From NCBI RefSeq assembly GCF_003289645.1, contig NZ_QLYX01000003.1, forward strand, positions 518,756 to 582,755: a stretch of 64,000 nucleotides of DNA, read 5' to 3'. A program made the position numbers and the translations under genes. A model generated the notes under the pieces. That model searched no databases, had not been told where the DNA came from, and saw only the letters and a program-made list of their open reading frames with translations. Each line of letters begins with the position of its first letter. Position 1 is the stretch's first letter. Shown here one piece after another: positions 52,506 through 63,229 of this stretch. The DNA comes from Actinomadura craniellae (GTDB lineage Bacteria; Actinomycetota; Actinomycetes; Streptosporangiales; Streptosporangiaceae).

Positions 52506-55500
52506 GTGCTTCGGGTGCGTTCTGAAAGTCGGGACACCGAGAGCGGGCGACCCGCGGGCCGGCTCCTCGCCGGCTGGCGGGGCAGGCGCGCCGCCTCGGC
52601 CGCGCTCGTGGTGGTGGTCACGGTGGGCCTGCTGCCCGCCGCGCTCTTCGAGACCGCCCGCGCCCAGGCGCAGAGCCGGCCGGACACCCCTGACCAGCGC
52701 GCCGGCAGCGCCGCGAACCGGTCGCACACGGCGGGCGCGCGGCAGACCGACGCCGGAACGGGCACCGAGCGCACCCCCGGCGCGACCCCGGGCGCGCTGC
52801 CGCTGGAGAAGAACCGCCCCACCGGTTCCCTCCCCGAACCCCAGGCCCCCATCAAGCAGATCGGCCGGCCGGGCGAGCCCCCTGCGAAGGTGCGCGCCGC
52901 CCTGGCCGGCCAGACCGACGGGCCCCGCGGGTTCGACCCGAAGACCAGCACGGAACTCCCCGGCCGCCGCGGCCCCGACTCCCAGGTCTTCCGGAACCCC
53001 GACGGCACCGAGACCACCCGCATCCACCAGGGCGACGTCCACTTCAAGGACGCGCAGGGGAACTGGCAGAAGATCGACATGAACCTGGCCGCCGACCCGT
53101 CCGGGCGGCTGCGGGTCAAGGCCGACGACCGCCGGATGTCCTTCGCCCCCCGGGCCAACGACCCGGTGCTGGGCGAGCTCCCGCTGGACGACCGCACCTC
53201 GGTGCGGTTCGGGCTCGCCGAGGGGGCCGCGGCCACGGGCCAGGTGAACGGCTCGTCGGTCCGCTACGCGGACGTGCGCGGCGGGGCCGACATCACCTTG
53301 ACCGCCCAGAGCGGGGGCATCAAGGAGATCATCACCCTGGCCTCCCCGGACGACCCGAAGGTCTGGCACTTCCCCCTGCACCTCGTCGGCGACCTGACCC
53401 CCGTGCTGGCCGAGGCCGGCCACGTCGAGTTCCGCGACTCCCGGGGAGCGGTGCGGGCGGTCATCCCCGAGGGCTGGATGGCCGACTCCGCCGAGACCGA
53501 CCAGACCGGCGAGGTCGAGTACCGGCTGGTCAACGTCGCCGGCGTCCCGGTCCTCCAGGTGACCCTGGACGAGGAGTGGCTCAACGACCCCGCGCGGGTC
53601 TACCCCGTCCAGGTCGACCCGTCCGTGGTGGACGGCGACAGCGACACCTACGTGCGGACGAACGCGCCCGGCAACCGCTCCGGCGACGTCGAGCTGAGGG
53701 TCGGGAACATCCCCAGCACCACCAGCCTCTCCGCCAGCTACCTGAAGTTCAACAACGTCGCCGCCCAGCTCCAGGGCTCGTACGTCGTCGACGTCAGGCT
53801 CGGGCTCTACAACATCTGGTCCGCCAACTGCGCCACGACCATCCCGGTCAACGTGCATCCGGTCACCCAGGCATGGGATTCCGCGACCCTGACGGCCTGG
53901 CCCGGAGCGAGCTACGGGCCGAGCATCGCGTCCAAGGTCTTCGCGCACGGCGGCACCGGCTGCGCCCCCGCCTGGGAGCTGATCGACCTCGGCGACGGCG
54001 GTATCGACCTGGTCGACCAGTGGGCCGATGGCGGCACCAACCACGGCCTGAGCCTGCGGGCCGCGGCCGACGCCCCCGGGGGGAAGGCGTTCGCCTCGGC
54101 CAACAGCGCCAACAAGCCCTACCTGGAGATCACCCACACCGCCTTCGGCGCCACCTACGAGACGGTCGGCGGGCTGATCGCTTCACCGACCAACGGGCAG
54201 GCCGGCGAGATCAAGATCAGGGTGGCCAACACCGGCCACTACAACTGGGCCGCGACCGGCAACGACGAGGCCCGCCTCGGCGTGCGGATGTTCAACGCCA
54301 CCACCAACACCGAGCTGGACGCCCGCGCGCTGACCCAGCTGCCGGCGGCCCTGATGGTCGGCAACCAGACGACCGTCACCGCCCGGATCCCGCAGGTCCC
54401 GCCCGGCCAGTACTACGCGGTGCTGGACATGTACCGCCCGGTGGACAAACGCTGGTTCTCCTCCTACGGCGTGCGGGTCGAGTCGCTGCTGGTCGAGTCG
54501 ATCGACGTCGGCCCCCGGGTCACCGAGGTGCATCCGCGCAACAACGCGCACGTGTCGTCGCTGACCCCGCAGCTGCACCTGCGGACGCAGACCGTCGACT
54601 CCTACCCGCCGGGCGCCACGCACGAGTACCAGTTCACGGTGTGCGGCGGCACCCCGGAGGAACCGGTGGACTGCACCACCTCGCCGTGGGGCGCCAACGG
54701 CTGGGAGGCGCCCGCCGGTGAGCTGGAGTGGGGCGAGACGTACTTCTGGCAGGGCACCGCCCGGGAGGGCGGCACCGCCGGCCCGCAGACACCCCCGCAC
54801 TACTTCACCACCGCCGTCGAGCAGCCCGCCGTCACCCACCACCTGGCGGGCGCCGCCCCCGACGCCGACCGCGACGTCGACCCCAAGGTCGGCAACTACA
54901 CCACCACGGTCACCGACGCGGAGGTCGCCGCGGCCGGCCCGCCGATCTCGGTGGTCCGCACCTACAACAGCCGCGACCCGCGCACCGGCAACGTGTTCGG
55001 CGCGGGCTGGTCCACCCGCTACGACATGCGCGCCGTCCCCGACGCCGACGGGTCCGGCAACGTGGTGGTGATCTACCCCGACGGGCAGCAGGTCCGCTTC
55101 GGCCGGAACCCCGACGGCACCTACCAGCCGCCGGCGGGCCGGTACGCCACGTTCGTGGCGAACCCCGGCGGCGGCTGGACGCTCGCCGACAAGGCCCAGG
55201 ACAGCTACGTCTTCGACGCCGCCGGCCGGCTCACCGAGCTGACCGACCACCGCGGCCGCACCCAGACCCTCACCTACGGCACCGGCGGCAAGCTGCAGAC
55301 CATCACCGCCCCCGGGAACCGGCGGCTGCACTTCACCTGGACCGGCGACCACGTCACCGAGGTCGCCACCGACGCCCCGACCGCCGGGGCGCAGCCGCTG
55401 CGCTGGACCTACACCTACTCCGGGGACCTGCTGACCGAGGTGTGCTCACCCGAGGACACCCCCGGCGCGTGCACCGAGTACACCTACCAGACCGGCTCCC

Positions 55501-58500
55501 ACCAGCGGACGATCATCGACGACACCAACCCGAGCTCGTACTGGCGGCTCGGCGAGTCCGGCGGCACCGCCGCGGCCAGCACCGTGCTGAGCCGGGGCGG
55601 CACCGACAACGGCATCTACAACGAGGTGCAGCTCGGCGTGCCCGGCGCCGTCGCCGGCGGCACCGACACCGCCGCCCGCTTCAACGGCACCACCTCGCAC
55701 GTGGCCCTGCCCGAGGGGCTGGTGCCGGAGAACCTGGCGCACTTCACCATCGGCCTGCGGTTCCGCACCACCGCGACCGGCGGCGTGCTGTTCTCCTACG
55801 ACAACCGCCCCGTCGACAGCGACGCCATCGCCAACACCTACACCCCCGCCCTGTACGTGGGGACGGACGGGAAGCTGCGCGGCCAGTTCTGGCACGGCTC
55901 GATCGACCCGATCACCTCCGCCCAGACGGTCAACGACGGGAACTGGCACCACGCCCTGATCACCGCCGCCGGCACCACCCAGACCCTCTACCTGGACGGC
56001 GTCCCCGTCGGCACCCGCACCGGCAACATCGTCGGCTACGAGCAGAAGTACGTCGCGCTCGGCGCCGGGACCTGGACGAACTGGCCCGCCACCACCGGCG
56101 ACCGCGGCTTCTTCAACGGCGACATCGACGAGGTCGTCGTCCACGACCGTCCGCTGGGCGCCCCCGCCATCGCCGGCCAGATCGGCGCCGCGCAGGCCAC
56201 CGCCCGGCTGACCGAGGTCACCCTCCCGTCCGGCCGGCGGGACGTGCTGGTCACCTACGACCCCGGCACCGAGCGGGTGATCCAGTACACCGACGCCGAC
56301 GGCGGGAGCTGGAAGCTGTCCCCGCCGGTGCTCGACCAGCCCGACGACGGGGAGGAGGGGGCCGGCGTCGTCACCGCGACGGTCACCGTCACCGACCCCC
56401 GGGAGCGCGCCTCGTCCTTCGTCCTCGACCTGCTGCGCGGCTCCCGTGTCGTCTCCCAGCGGGACCCCACCGGCGCGGGCACCGGCTTCACCTACGACGA
56501 GGGCGGCTTCCTCGCCCAGATCACCGACGAGAACGGCAACGCCACCCGGCTCGGGTACGACGAGCGCGGCAACCAGATCTCCCGCACCACCTGCCGGGCC
56601 GAGAACGACTGCCAGACCACCCACTACGCGTACCACTGGAACGCCGCGGATCCGCTCGACCCGCGCAACGGCCAGCTCGTCGGCGAACGCGACCCCCGCT
56701 CGTCCGGCCCGACCGACGACACCTACCTGACCGCGTACGCCTACACCGCGCACGGCGACCTGCAGTCGGCGACCACCCCGCCGGTGGCCGGGTTCCCCGG
56801 CGGCCGCACCACCTCGCACACCTACACCGACGGCACCGAACCGGCCGTCGGCGGCGGCACCGTCCCCGCCGGGCTGCCCGCCACCACCACCGAACCCGGC
56901 CCCCGCGTCACCGAACGCAAGTACACCGCCGCCGGGGACGTCGCCGAGGTCACCCACCCCAACGGGCTGAAACTCGGCTACACCTACGACGCCCTCGGCC
57001 GGAAACTCACCGAGACCCGGACCAGCACCGACCACCCCGCCGGGCTGACCGTCACCTTCGCCTACGACGGCGACTCGCGGATCACCACCGAGACCCACCC
57101 GGCCAGGACCAACGCCGTCAACGGCCAGCAGCACCGGCCGGAGATCCGGCACACCTACGACGCCGACGGCAACCCGCTCACCGAGGCCGTCCACGACCTG
57201 CTGGGCGGCGACCCGCCCCGGATCACCTCCTGGACCTACGACGGCCACGGCCGGACGCTCACGGAAACCAGCCCGCAGGGCGGCACCGAGACCTACGGCT
57301 GGGACGACCTCGGCAACCGGACGCGCCGCACCGACCCCCGCGGCAACGTCTTCGACTACGCCTACTCGCCCCGCGACCAGCTCATCGAGGTGAAGCTGCT
57401 CGGCTACACCGGCGGCACCGCCACCCCCGGCACCCCCCAGGACCTGGTGCTGGACTCCTACGCCTACGACCCCGCCGGCCGGCTCGCCTCGCACACCGAC
57501 GCGATGGGCCGCACCATCGCCTACCAGTACTACGACGACGGCGAGCTCGCCGACCGGACGCTCACCGGCTTCCGCAACGCGAACGGGACGACCCGCGACA
57601 TCGTCCTGGAAGCCAACACCTACAACGCTGCCGGCGACCTGACCCGCCAGATCACGGGCGGCGGCCAGGTGCGCACCGACCTGGAGGTCGACGCCGCCGG
57701 CCGCACCGTCGCCGCCGTGCTGGACCCCGGCGGCCTGGCCCGGCGCACCGAACTCGTCTACGACGGCCACGACAACGTCACCAGACGCACCCTGTCGGCG
57801 GCGGGCACCACTCGCACCGAGGTCGTCGACATGGTCTACGACGTCCACGACAACCTGACCCGGCAGACCGTCCGCAACGGTTCGCAGGACCTGGTCACCA
57901 CGTTCACCTACGACCAGTTCGGCAACCCGCTGACGCGGACGTCCCCGCGCGGGAACGCGCCCGGCGCCGACCCCGCCGACCACACCACGAACTACGAGTA
58001 CGACCCCGCCGGGAACCTGGTGAAGACCAAGCTGCCGCCGGTGCAGGTCACCCAGGGTGGCGCGCCGGCCGTGCAGCGCCCCGAGATGGTGCAGGGCTTC
58101 AACGCCTTCGACGACCGCACCCACGTCAAGGACGCCCGCGGCAACATCGTCAACTACACCTTCGACAAGGACGGCCGGGTCGTCTCCACCAGCCTGCCGT
58201 CCTACACGCCGCCCGGCGGGACGCAGCTGGTGTCCACCACGGACTACGGCTACGACGCCGCCGGGAACCTGCTCACCCAGTCCGACCCGCTCGGCCGGGT
58301 CACCACCCACACCTATGACCAGCTCGGCAACCTGGTGAAGACCGTCCAGCCGGCCGTCGGGGGGAACTCCCCGGTCTGGCGGCACGGGTACACGCCGCTC
58401 GGCGAGCGGCTGTGGACGGAGAACCCGCTCGGCGCCCGCACCGAGGCCACCTACGACGACCTCGGCCGCCCGATCACCGGCACCGAGATCGAGCGCGTCC

Positions 58501-61500
58501 CCGCGCCCGCCGCGCATACCACCACCGTCGGCTACGACGACGACGACAACCCGGTGACCGTGCAGTTGCCCGGCGGCGGGACGGAGACGACCGAGTACAA
58601 CGCGGCCGGCGAACCCACCAAGGTCACCGACCCGCAGAACCGGCAGACGACCTTCGGCTACGACCTGGCCGGGCGGCAGAACCGAATGACCGAGCCGACC
58701 GGCCTGGTCTCCCGCACCCTGTTCGACGAGGCCGGGCGGCCCACCGACCAGATCGACGAGAAGCCCGCCGGCACCGAGCTGCGGCGGCGCACCGTCGGCT
58801 ACGACCCCGACGACAACCCGATCACCCAGACCGACGCGCTGAACCGCGTCACCCAGCGGACGTTCGACGCCGGCGGGCGGCTGACCCAGCTCGTCGAGCC
58901 GGTGTCCGGGGTGGCGTCGATCACCACCGGGTTCGGGTACGACGCCGACGGCAACCGCACCCGGCTGACCGACGGGCGCGGGAACGTCACCGACTACACG
59001 TTCAACCCGTGGGGCCTGATCCAGTCGGTGGTCGAACCCTCGACCACCGCGCACCCGGCGCTTTCGGACCGCACCTACACGATGGTGTACGACGCGGCCG
59101 GCCGCCCCACCGAGATCCGCAAGCCCGGCGGCGTCACCGCCACCCGCACGTTCGACAATCTCGACCGGCTGACCGAGGAAACCGGCACCGGCACCGGCAC
59201 CACTGCGCCCCGGACCTTCGGGTACGACCTCGCCGGGCGGATGACCTCGGCCTCCGCGCCGCTCGGGAACAACACCTTCACCTGGGACGACCGCGGCAAC
59301 CTGCTGTCGACCGCCGGGCCGTCGGGCAACGCCACGTTCGCCTATGACGGCCGCAGCCGGATGACCCAGCGTGCGGACACGGCCGGGACCACCGTGTTCG
59401 GGTGGAACAACGCCGACGACCTGACCGCGGTCACCGACCCGCTGACCGGCCAGTCGATGACCTACGGGTACGGCTCCGGCGGGGAGTTGGAGAACGTCGG
59501 GTACGGCGCCGGCGCCGGGACACGGGAGTTCGAGTACGACGACCTTGGCCGGTTGAAGGCCGACCGGCTCAAGGCCCCCGGCGGGACGGCCACCGCGTCC
59601 ACCACCTACGGGTACGACCTGGAGGACCGGCTCACCGAGAAGGTCACCGCCGGGGTCGCGGGCGCGGGCACCAGCACCTACACCTACGACCACGCGGGCC
59701 GGCTGACCTCGTGGACGTCCCCGGCCGGAGCGTTGACCAGCTACGAGTGGGACGCCGCCGGGAACCGCACCAAGGCCGGCACCCAGGTCGCCACCTACGA
59801 CGAGCGCAACCGGGTGCTGACCGCCGGGCCCGCCACCTACTCGTGGACCCCGCGCGGGACGCTGGCGGCGCGCACCGAGGCCGGGGTGGTCCGCAACTTC
59901 TCCTTCGACGCCCTGGACCGGATGACCGGGGACGGCACCACCACGTTCGCCTACGACGCCCTGGGCCGGATGGTCACCCGGGGCACGGGGTCGATGGTCT
60001 ACGCCGGGCTGGACAACAACCCGGTCTCCGACGGCTCCACCACGTTCGCCCGCGACCCGTTCGGCGAGCCGCTGTCCAAGCAGACCGGCGGCGGCACCGC
60101 CGCCAGCGTGCTGACCAACCTGCACACCGACGTGACGGGCACCTTCGACCCCGACACCGGGCAGGTGCAGTCCTCCACCGCCTACGACCCGTTCGGCCAA
60201 CCGGTGGCCACCTCCGGGACAGGTGTGTCGCTGGGGTTCCAGGGCGAGTTCACCGACCCGGGCACCGGTTTGGTGAACATGCACGCCCGCTGGTACAGCC
60301 CCGAACTTGGCGCCTTCATCTCCCGCGATGACTACCTACTGGACCCCGACCCCTCGGTGGAGGCCAACCGCTACACCTACGGCAGCGCGGACCCGCTGGT
60401 CACCACCGACCCCACCGGGCACTGGGGGTTCAAGAAATGGACCCAGCGGGTACTCAACGCCGCCTCCTACATCCCCGGCCCGGTCGGGGTGGTGGCCAGC
60501 GTCGCCAACGCCGGGATCTACGCCGCCTCCGGCAACTGGGGAGCCGCCGCCTACGCCATGGCCGGAGCGATCCCCGGCGGAAAAATCCTCGCCAAGGGAC
60601 TGAAAGCCGCCCGCAGCGTCGCCAAGTCCGCCAAACGCTACAAGCCCAAACCGAAGGCCAAACCCAGCTACCGGCCCAGATACTCCCCACGCCCGAAGAT
60701 CCGCTACAAGCCCAAGTACAAGCCGGTCAAATCGGTGGTGCGACGGGCCAGCCACTCCACCGGCTCCAGATCGGTCACGCGCAGCACCGGACGCGGTGGC
60801 AAGGCCGTCAGTCGCGGCGGGAGCAAGAGCGCCAGCGGCGGCGGCAGGGTGACGCCCAGGGCCAAACCGAAGCCGACGCTGGCGCAGATCATCCGCAACC
60901 GGGCCATGACCCCGGCCGCCCGCCCACCACTACAAAAAGCAGCACAAAACGCACGCAACGTCCTCAACAAAATCCAAGACACCTTCACCCGCGCACAAGA
61001 AGTCCTCGGACGAGCCCAAGACGCCGCCGACATGGCGGCTGACTTCGGTCTGGCGCTGCCGACGGTGCCGTCGGTGGGCGAGGGACTGGCCGGGGTGGTG
61101 GGGTTCACGCCGCTGCAAGGCGCCACCTCCTGCCCGATTCCACCACCGGACCCAGGTCAGGGGCGCGGGCGCCGCCACAGCTTCGTACCAGGCACCCAGG
61201 TGCTGATGGCCGATGGGACCACCAAACCCATCGAGCAGATCAAGGTCGGCGACAAAATCCTGGCCGGCGACCCCAACACCGACAAAAATCGTGCTCAGAC
61301 GGTCACCCACCTCTCCACCAGCAAGGGCACCAAACACCTGGTCCAGATCACCATCGACACCGACGGGAAACACGGCACCAAAACCGGCAAGCTGACGGCC
61401 ACCGATAACCACCCCTTCTGGCTCCCCCACGAATCACGCTGGGCCGAAGCCGCCGACCTCAAAACCGGCATGTGGCTACGCACCTCCACCGGCACCTGGA

Positions 61501-62003
61501 CCCAGATCACCGCCCTGGACCACCGCACCGCCAAGAACCAGCGCGTCCACAACCTCACCACCACCGGAGACCACACCTACCACGTGGTAGCGGGTGGCGA
61601 TCCCATCCTCATCCATAATGACGAGCCTCGGCCCGAGCTTTGCTTCCCGGAGCACGACACTGGAAAGGCAGCAGCACATGCTGATGGGGTGTTCACCCTA
61701 AGTGGCTATTCTAGTGACGTTCCGGCTGGATTCTTGAGGCCAGCACTCCGGCAAGTTTTGCGATTGCAGAACCTTATTGGCAAGGACCGGGTTCCATTTT
61801 TCATGGATAACAATGCCGGGGATGGTGCTTATTATCTCTCGCACGCAGAGAAGCAGGCGATTGTCTTGCGCCCTAGAAGTGAGGTAACGGTAACTAAACC
61901 GATGTGTGATGACTGCTTCCAGTTCTTTATTGACCTGGCTCGGGCCACAGGTAGGAGGCATACGGTCAGAGACCCTAGTGGCCCCTACCATTTTGACCCG
62001 TAG
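52506..62003 (+). CDS. Secreted Rhs polymorphic toxin with Hint and deaminase-like tip
   Basis: A 3165-residue protein from GTG 52506 (GTG 52515 also possible). In order: signal/anchor region (about 25-55), a DNRLRE-like beta region (about 355-530), a LamG-like domain (about 1010-1220), YD/RHS repeats (about 1330-2580), RHS core RWYSPELGAFISRDDY (about 2595), a hydrophobic pre-toxin segment (about 2650-2710), a Lys/Arg-rich linker, Hint (about 2890-3038, starting HSFVPGT) and a tip of about 127 residues. The tip has SHAEKQ (H about 3113) and CDDC (about 3133-3136), the zinc layout of deaminase toxins. Hint probably releases the tip. Confidence 0.9.
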   Translation: MLRVRSESRDTESGRPAGRLLAGWRGRRAASAALVVVVTVGLLPAALFETARAQAQSRPDTPDQRAGSAANRSHTAGARQTDAGTGTERTPGATPGALPLEKNRPTGSLPEPQAPIKQIGRPGEPPAKVRAALAGQTDGPRGFDPKTSTELPGRRGPDSQVFRNPDGTETTRIHQGDVHFKDAQGNWQKIDMNLAADPSGRLRVKADDRRMSFAPRANDPVLGELPLDDRTSVRFGLAEGAAATGQVNGSSVRYADVRGGADITLTAQSGGIKEIITLASPDDPKVWHFPLHLVGDLTPVLAEAGHVEFRDSRGAVRAVIPEGWMADSAETDQTGEVEYRLVNVAGVPVLQVTLDEEWLNDPARVYPVQVDPSVVDGDSDTYVRTNAPGNRSGDVELRVGNIPSTTSLSASYLKFNNVAAQLQGSYVVDVRLGLYNIWSANCATTIPVNVHPVTQAWDSATLTAWPGASYGPSIASKVFAHGGTGCAPAWELIDLGDGGIDLVDQWADGGTNHGLSLRAAADAPGGKAFASANSANKPYLEITHTAFGATYETVGGLIASPTNGQAGEIKIRVANTGHYNWAATGNDEARLGVRMFNATTNTELDARALTQLPAALMVGNQTTVTARIPQVPPGQYYAVLDMYRPVDKRWFSSYGVRVESLLVESIDVGPRVTEVHPRNNAHVSSLTPQLHLRTQTVDSYPPGATHEYQFTVCGGTPEEPVDCTTSPWGANGWEAPAGELEWGETYFWQGTAREGGTAGPQTPPHYFTTAVEQPAVTHHLAGAAPDADRDVDPKVGNYTTTVTDAEVAAAGPPISVVRTYNSRDPRTGNVFGAGWSTRYDMRAVPDADGSGNVVVIYPDGQQVRFGRNPDGTYQPPAGRYATFVANPGGGWTLADKAQDSYVFDAAGRLTELTDHRGRTQTLTYGTGGKLQTITAPGNRRLHFTWTGDHVTEVATDAPTAGAQPLRWTYTYSGDLLTEVCSPEDTPGACTEYTYQTGSHQRTIIDDTNPSSYWRLGESGGTAAASTVLSRGGTDNGIYNEVQLGVPGAVAGGTDTAARFNGTTSHVALPEGLVPENLAHFTIGLRFRTTATGGVLFSYDNRPVDSDAIANTYTPALYVGTDGKLRGQFWHGSIDPITSAQTVNDGNWHHALITAAGTTQTLYLDGVPVGTRTGNIVGYEQKYVALGAGTWTNWPATTGDRGFFNGDIDEVVVHDRPLGAPAIAGQIGAAQATARLTEVTLPSGRRDVLVTYDPGTERVIQYTDADGGSWKLSPPVLDQPDDGEEGAGVVTATVTVTDPRERASSFVLDLLRGSRVVSQRDPTGAGTGFTYDEGGFLAQITDENGNATRLGYDERGNQISRTTCRAENDCQTTHYAYHWNAADPLDPRNGQLVGERDPRSSGPTDDTYLTAYAYTAHGDLQSATTPPVAGFPGGRTTSHTYTDGTEPAVGGGTVPAGLPATTTEPGPRVTERKYTAAGDVAEVTHPNGLKLGYTYDALGRKLTETRTSTDHPAGLTVTFAYDGDSRITTETHPARTNAVNGQQHRPEIRHTYDADGNPLTEAVHDLLGGDPPRITSWTYDGHGRTLTETSPQGGTETYGWDDLGNRTRRTDPRGNVFDYAYSPRDQLIEVKLLGYTGGTATPGTPQDLVLDSYAYDPAGRLASHTDAMGRTIAYQYYDDGELADRTLTGFRNANGTTRDIVLEANTYNAAGDLTRQITGGGQVRTDLEVDAAGRTVAAVLDPGGLARRTELVYDGHDNVTRRTLSAAGTTRTEVVDMVYDVHDNLTRQTVRNGSQDLVTTFTYDQFGNPLTRTSPRGNAPGADPADHTTNYEYDPAGNLVKTKLPPVQVTQGGAPAVQRPEMVQGFNAFDDRTHVKDARGNIVNYTFDKDGRVVSTSLPSYTPPGGTQLVSTTDYGYDAAGNLLTQSDPLGRVTTHTYDQLGNLVKTVQPAVGGNSPVWRHGYTPLGERLWTENPLGARTEATYDDLGRPITGTEIERVPAPAAHTTTVGYDDDDNPVTVQLPGGGTETTEYNAAGEPTKVTDPQNRQTTFGYDLAGRQNRMTEPTGLVSRTLFDEAGRPTDQIDEKPAGTELRRRTVGYDPDDNPITQTDALNRVTQRTFDAGGRLTQLVEPVSGVASITTGFGYDADGNRTRLTDGRGNVTDYTFNPWGLIQSVVEPSTTAHPALSDRTYTMVYDAAGRPTEIRKPGGVTATRTFDNLDRLTEETGTGTGTTAPRTFGYDLAGRMTSASAPLGNNTFTWDDRGNLLSTAGPSGNATFAYDGRSRMTQRADTAGTTVFGWNNADDLTAVTDPLTGQSMTYGYGSGGELENVGYGAGAGTREFEYDDLGRLKADRLKAPGGTATASTTYGYDLEDRLTEKVTAGVAGAGTSTYTYDHAGRLTSWTSPAGALTSYEWDAAGNRTKAGTQVATYDERNRVLTAGPATYSWTPRGTLAARTEAGVVRNFSFDALDRMTGDGTTTFAYDALGRMVTRGTGSMVYAGLDNNPVSDGSTTFARDPFGEPLSKQTGGGTAASVLTNLHTDVTGTFDPDTGQVQSSTAYDPFGQPVATSGTGVSLGFQGEFTDPGTGLVNMHARWYSPELGAFISRDDYLLDPDPSVEANRYTYGSADPLVTTDPTGHWGFKKWTQRVLNAASYIPGPVGVVASVANAGIYAASGNWGAAAYAMAGAIPGGKILAKGLKAARSVAKSAKRYKPKPKAKPSYRPRYSPRPKIRYKPKYKPVKSVVRRASHSTGSRSVTRSTGRGGKAVSRGGSKSASGGGRVTPRAKPKPTLAQIIRNRAMTPAARPPLQKAAQNARNVLNKIQDTFTRAQEVLGRAQDAADMAADFGLALPTVPSVGEGLAGVVGFTPLQGATSCPIPPPDPGQGRGRRHSFVPGTQVLMADGTTKPIEQIKVGDKILAGDPNTDKNRAQTVTHLSTSKGTKHLVQITIDTDGKHGTKTGKLTATDNHPFWLPHESRWAEAADLKTGMWLRTSTGTWTQITALDHRTAKNQRVHNLTTTGDHTYHVVAGGDPILIHNDEPRPELCFPEHDTGKAAAHADGVFTLSGYSSDVPAGFLRPALRQVLRLQNLIGKDRVPFFMDNNAGDGAYYLSHAEKQAIVLRPRSEVTVTKPMCDDCFQFFIDLARATGRRHTVRDPSGPYHFDP
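61176..61619 (+). repeat. Right copy of the 444-bp inverted Hint repeat
   Basis: It encodes Hint of the active Rhs gene and is the inverted counterpart of 46746-47189. The left flank (about 60950-61175, pre-toxin) also matches the orphan tail. Confidence 0.85.
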
Positions 62004-62088
62004 CAACTGGACTTACTGATAGGCTGGGGATAGATCAACCTCTGTGGGGTTGTGGTGAGTTGGTTGCTAGACGAGAGGCTTAGATAAG

Positions 62089-62865
62089 TTGAGTGGCGAC
62101 ATAGTTGCTCGATGCGAGGAAATTCTTGATGCCATCAAGGGCAACATTCCCGGAGCGCGAAAGGAGATGTCACAAGTTTTCCCAACTCTTCAGAAAGCGG
62201 CGGACGCTGGACGTGCCGATGCTCAGGCTTTGGTGGGTGGTTTGGCCCTTGAGTACATAAATAATGCGGAAGCTGCATTGCGCTATTTTAAAATGGCTGC
62301 TGAGGCGGGTCATCCTGCTGGACAGCGTGGTCTTGGTCACATGCTGGCCAATGGTATCGGTGTGGAACAGGATACTTCCGAGGCCGCAAGCCTATTTAAA
62401 GCTGCCGCTGAAGCCGGTGATTTGATTGCCTCATTCAATTTGGGGAAGATGCTCTTGATGGGAATAGGGGTTCCTGTCGACGAGAATAAGGCCGTTGAAT
62501 TCTTGGAGAAGGCCGCTTTGGCGGGAGTTGCCCCAGCTGCGGCTTTGTTGGCGGACTGGTACGCAGACAAGGAAGAATATGCGCGGGCAAGAAATCTTTA
62601 TTCCGCTGCGGCTAATGGAGGAATGCCTGGCGTAATGTTCACGCTTGGAAAATGGTGCGCTGAGGGTGTGGGTGGAAAAATTGACAAGATTGAAGCTGTG
62701 CGATGGTTCCTCAAGATGCTCGATTTTGAGGATGGTGATGGCATTCATGAGGCTATTCAAATGGCTCGCACAATGACAGATGCTGAAATTATTGAGGCTG
62801 CGGCACTTGCGGGCCGTGATGCAGATGCGACTGCACTAATTGGCGCGGCAAGGAATAGTATCTGA
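62089..62865 (+). CDS. Sel1-repeat protein, likely immunity protein
   Basis: A 258-residue protein starting at TTG 62089, 85 bp after the Rhs stop. Sel1-type repeats (A-x-x-G-x-x-A-x-x-N-L-G pattern) are seen at HPAGQRGLGHMLANGIGV, AASLFKAAAEAGDLIASFNLG and GMPGVMFTLGKWCAEGVGG. It is acidic, low-GC and has no signal peptide. Position directly after a toxin tip suggests immunity to it; Sel1/TPR proteins are known in such positions. Confidence 0.8.
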   Translation: MSGDIVARCEEILDAIKGNIPGARKEMSQVFPTLQKAADAGRADAQALVGGLALEYINNAEAALRYFKMAAEAGHPAGQRGLGHMLANGIGVEQDTSEAASLFKAAAEAGDLIASFNLGKMLLMGIGVPVDENKAVEFLEKAALAGVAPAAALLADWYADKEEYARARNLYSAAANGGMPGVMFTLGKWCAEGVGGKIDKIEAVRWFLKMLDFEDGDGIHEAIQMARTMTDAEIIEAAALAGRDADATALIGAARNSI

Positions 62866-63121
62866 AGAGTGTTAGCCCGATGATCGCTTGAAGTGCCTCT
62901 TCGAATTTGTGGATTGGGATGTGGCAGTGGCCGCCTTCCTCGCTCATCATCCGCCATCCCTTGAAATGTGCGACGGCCTGCTCGTTGAGTGATCGGACCT
63001 TGGCAATGCCGTGTTGAATTCCTTGTCGCAGTCGCAGAGTTCGCGCTTGGGGCCGCTTGATCGGGACGGTGTCGATGCCCTCGACGCCGAGGTATCCCAG
63101 GTCTGCGACGGTGGGGATCCC
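62863..63121 (-). pseudogene. IS5-type transposase remnant (C-terminal part)
   Basis: The minus-strand frame has LGYLGVEGIDTVPIKRP, then a basic helix and VAHFKGWRMM and ALQAIIGLTLF, matching the C-terminus of DDE_Tnp_4 transposases. The N-terminal catalytic part is missing, and the frame enters unrelated sequence at both ends. It fills most of the gap between the two candidate immunity genes. Confidence 0.7.
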
Positions 63122-63229
63122 TGAGGGCAGTATGCCTGAGGAATGTTCCCGAGAAGGAGGAATCCATAGATGAGAAACCCCTGGCATGAATGGAGAATAT
63201 AGATGTAGTGATAATTTTGGAGGGTTTAA

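Noticed and set aside
55446..60284. 1612-codon minus-strand frame opposite the Rhs gene
   Set aside because: Periodic Gly/Val/Arg sequence produced by the complement of YD repeats.
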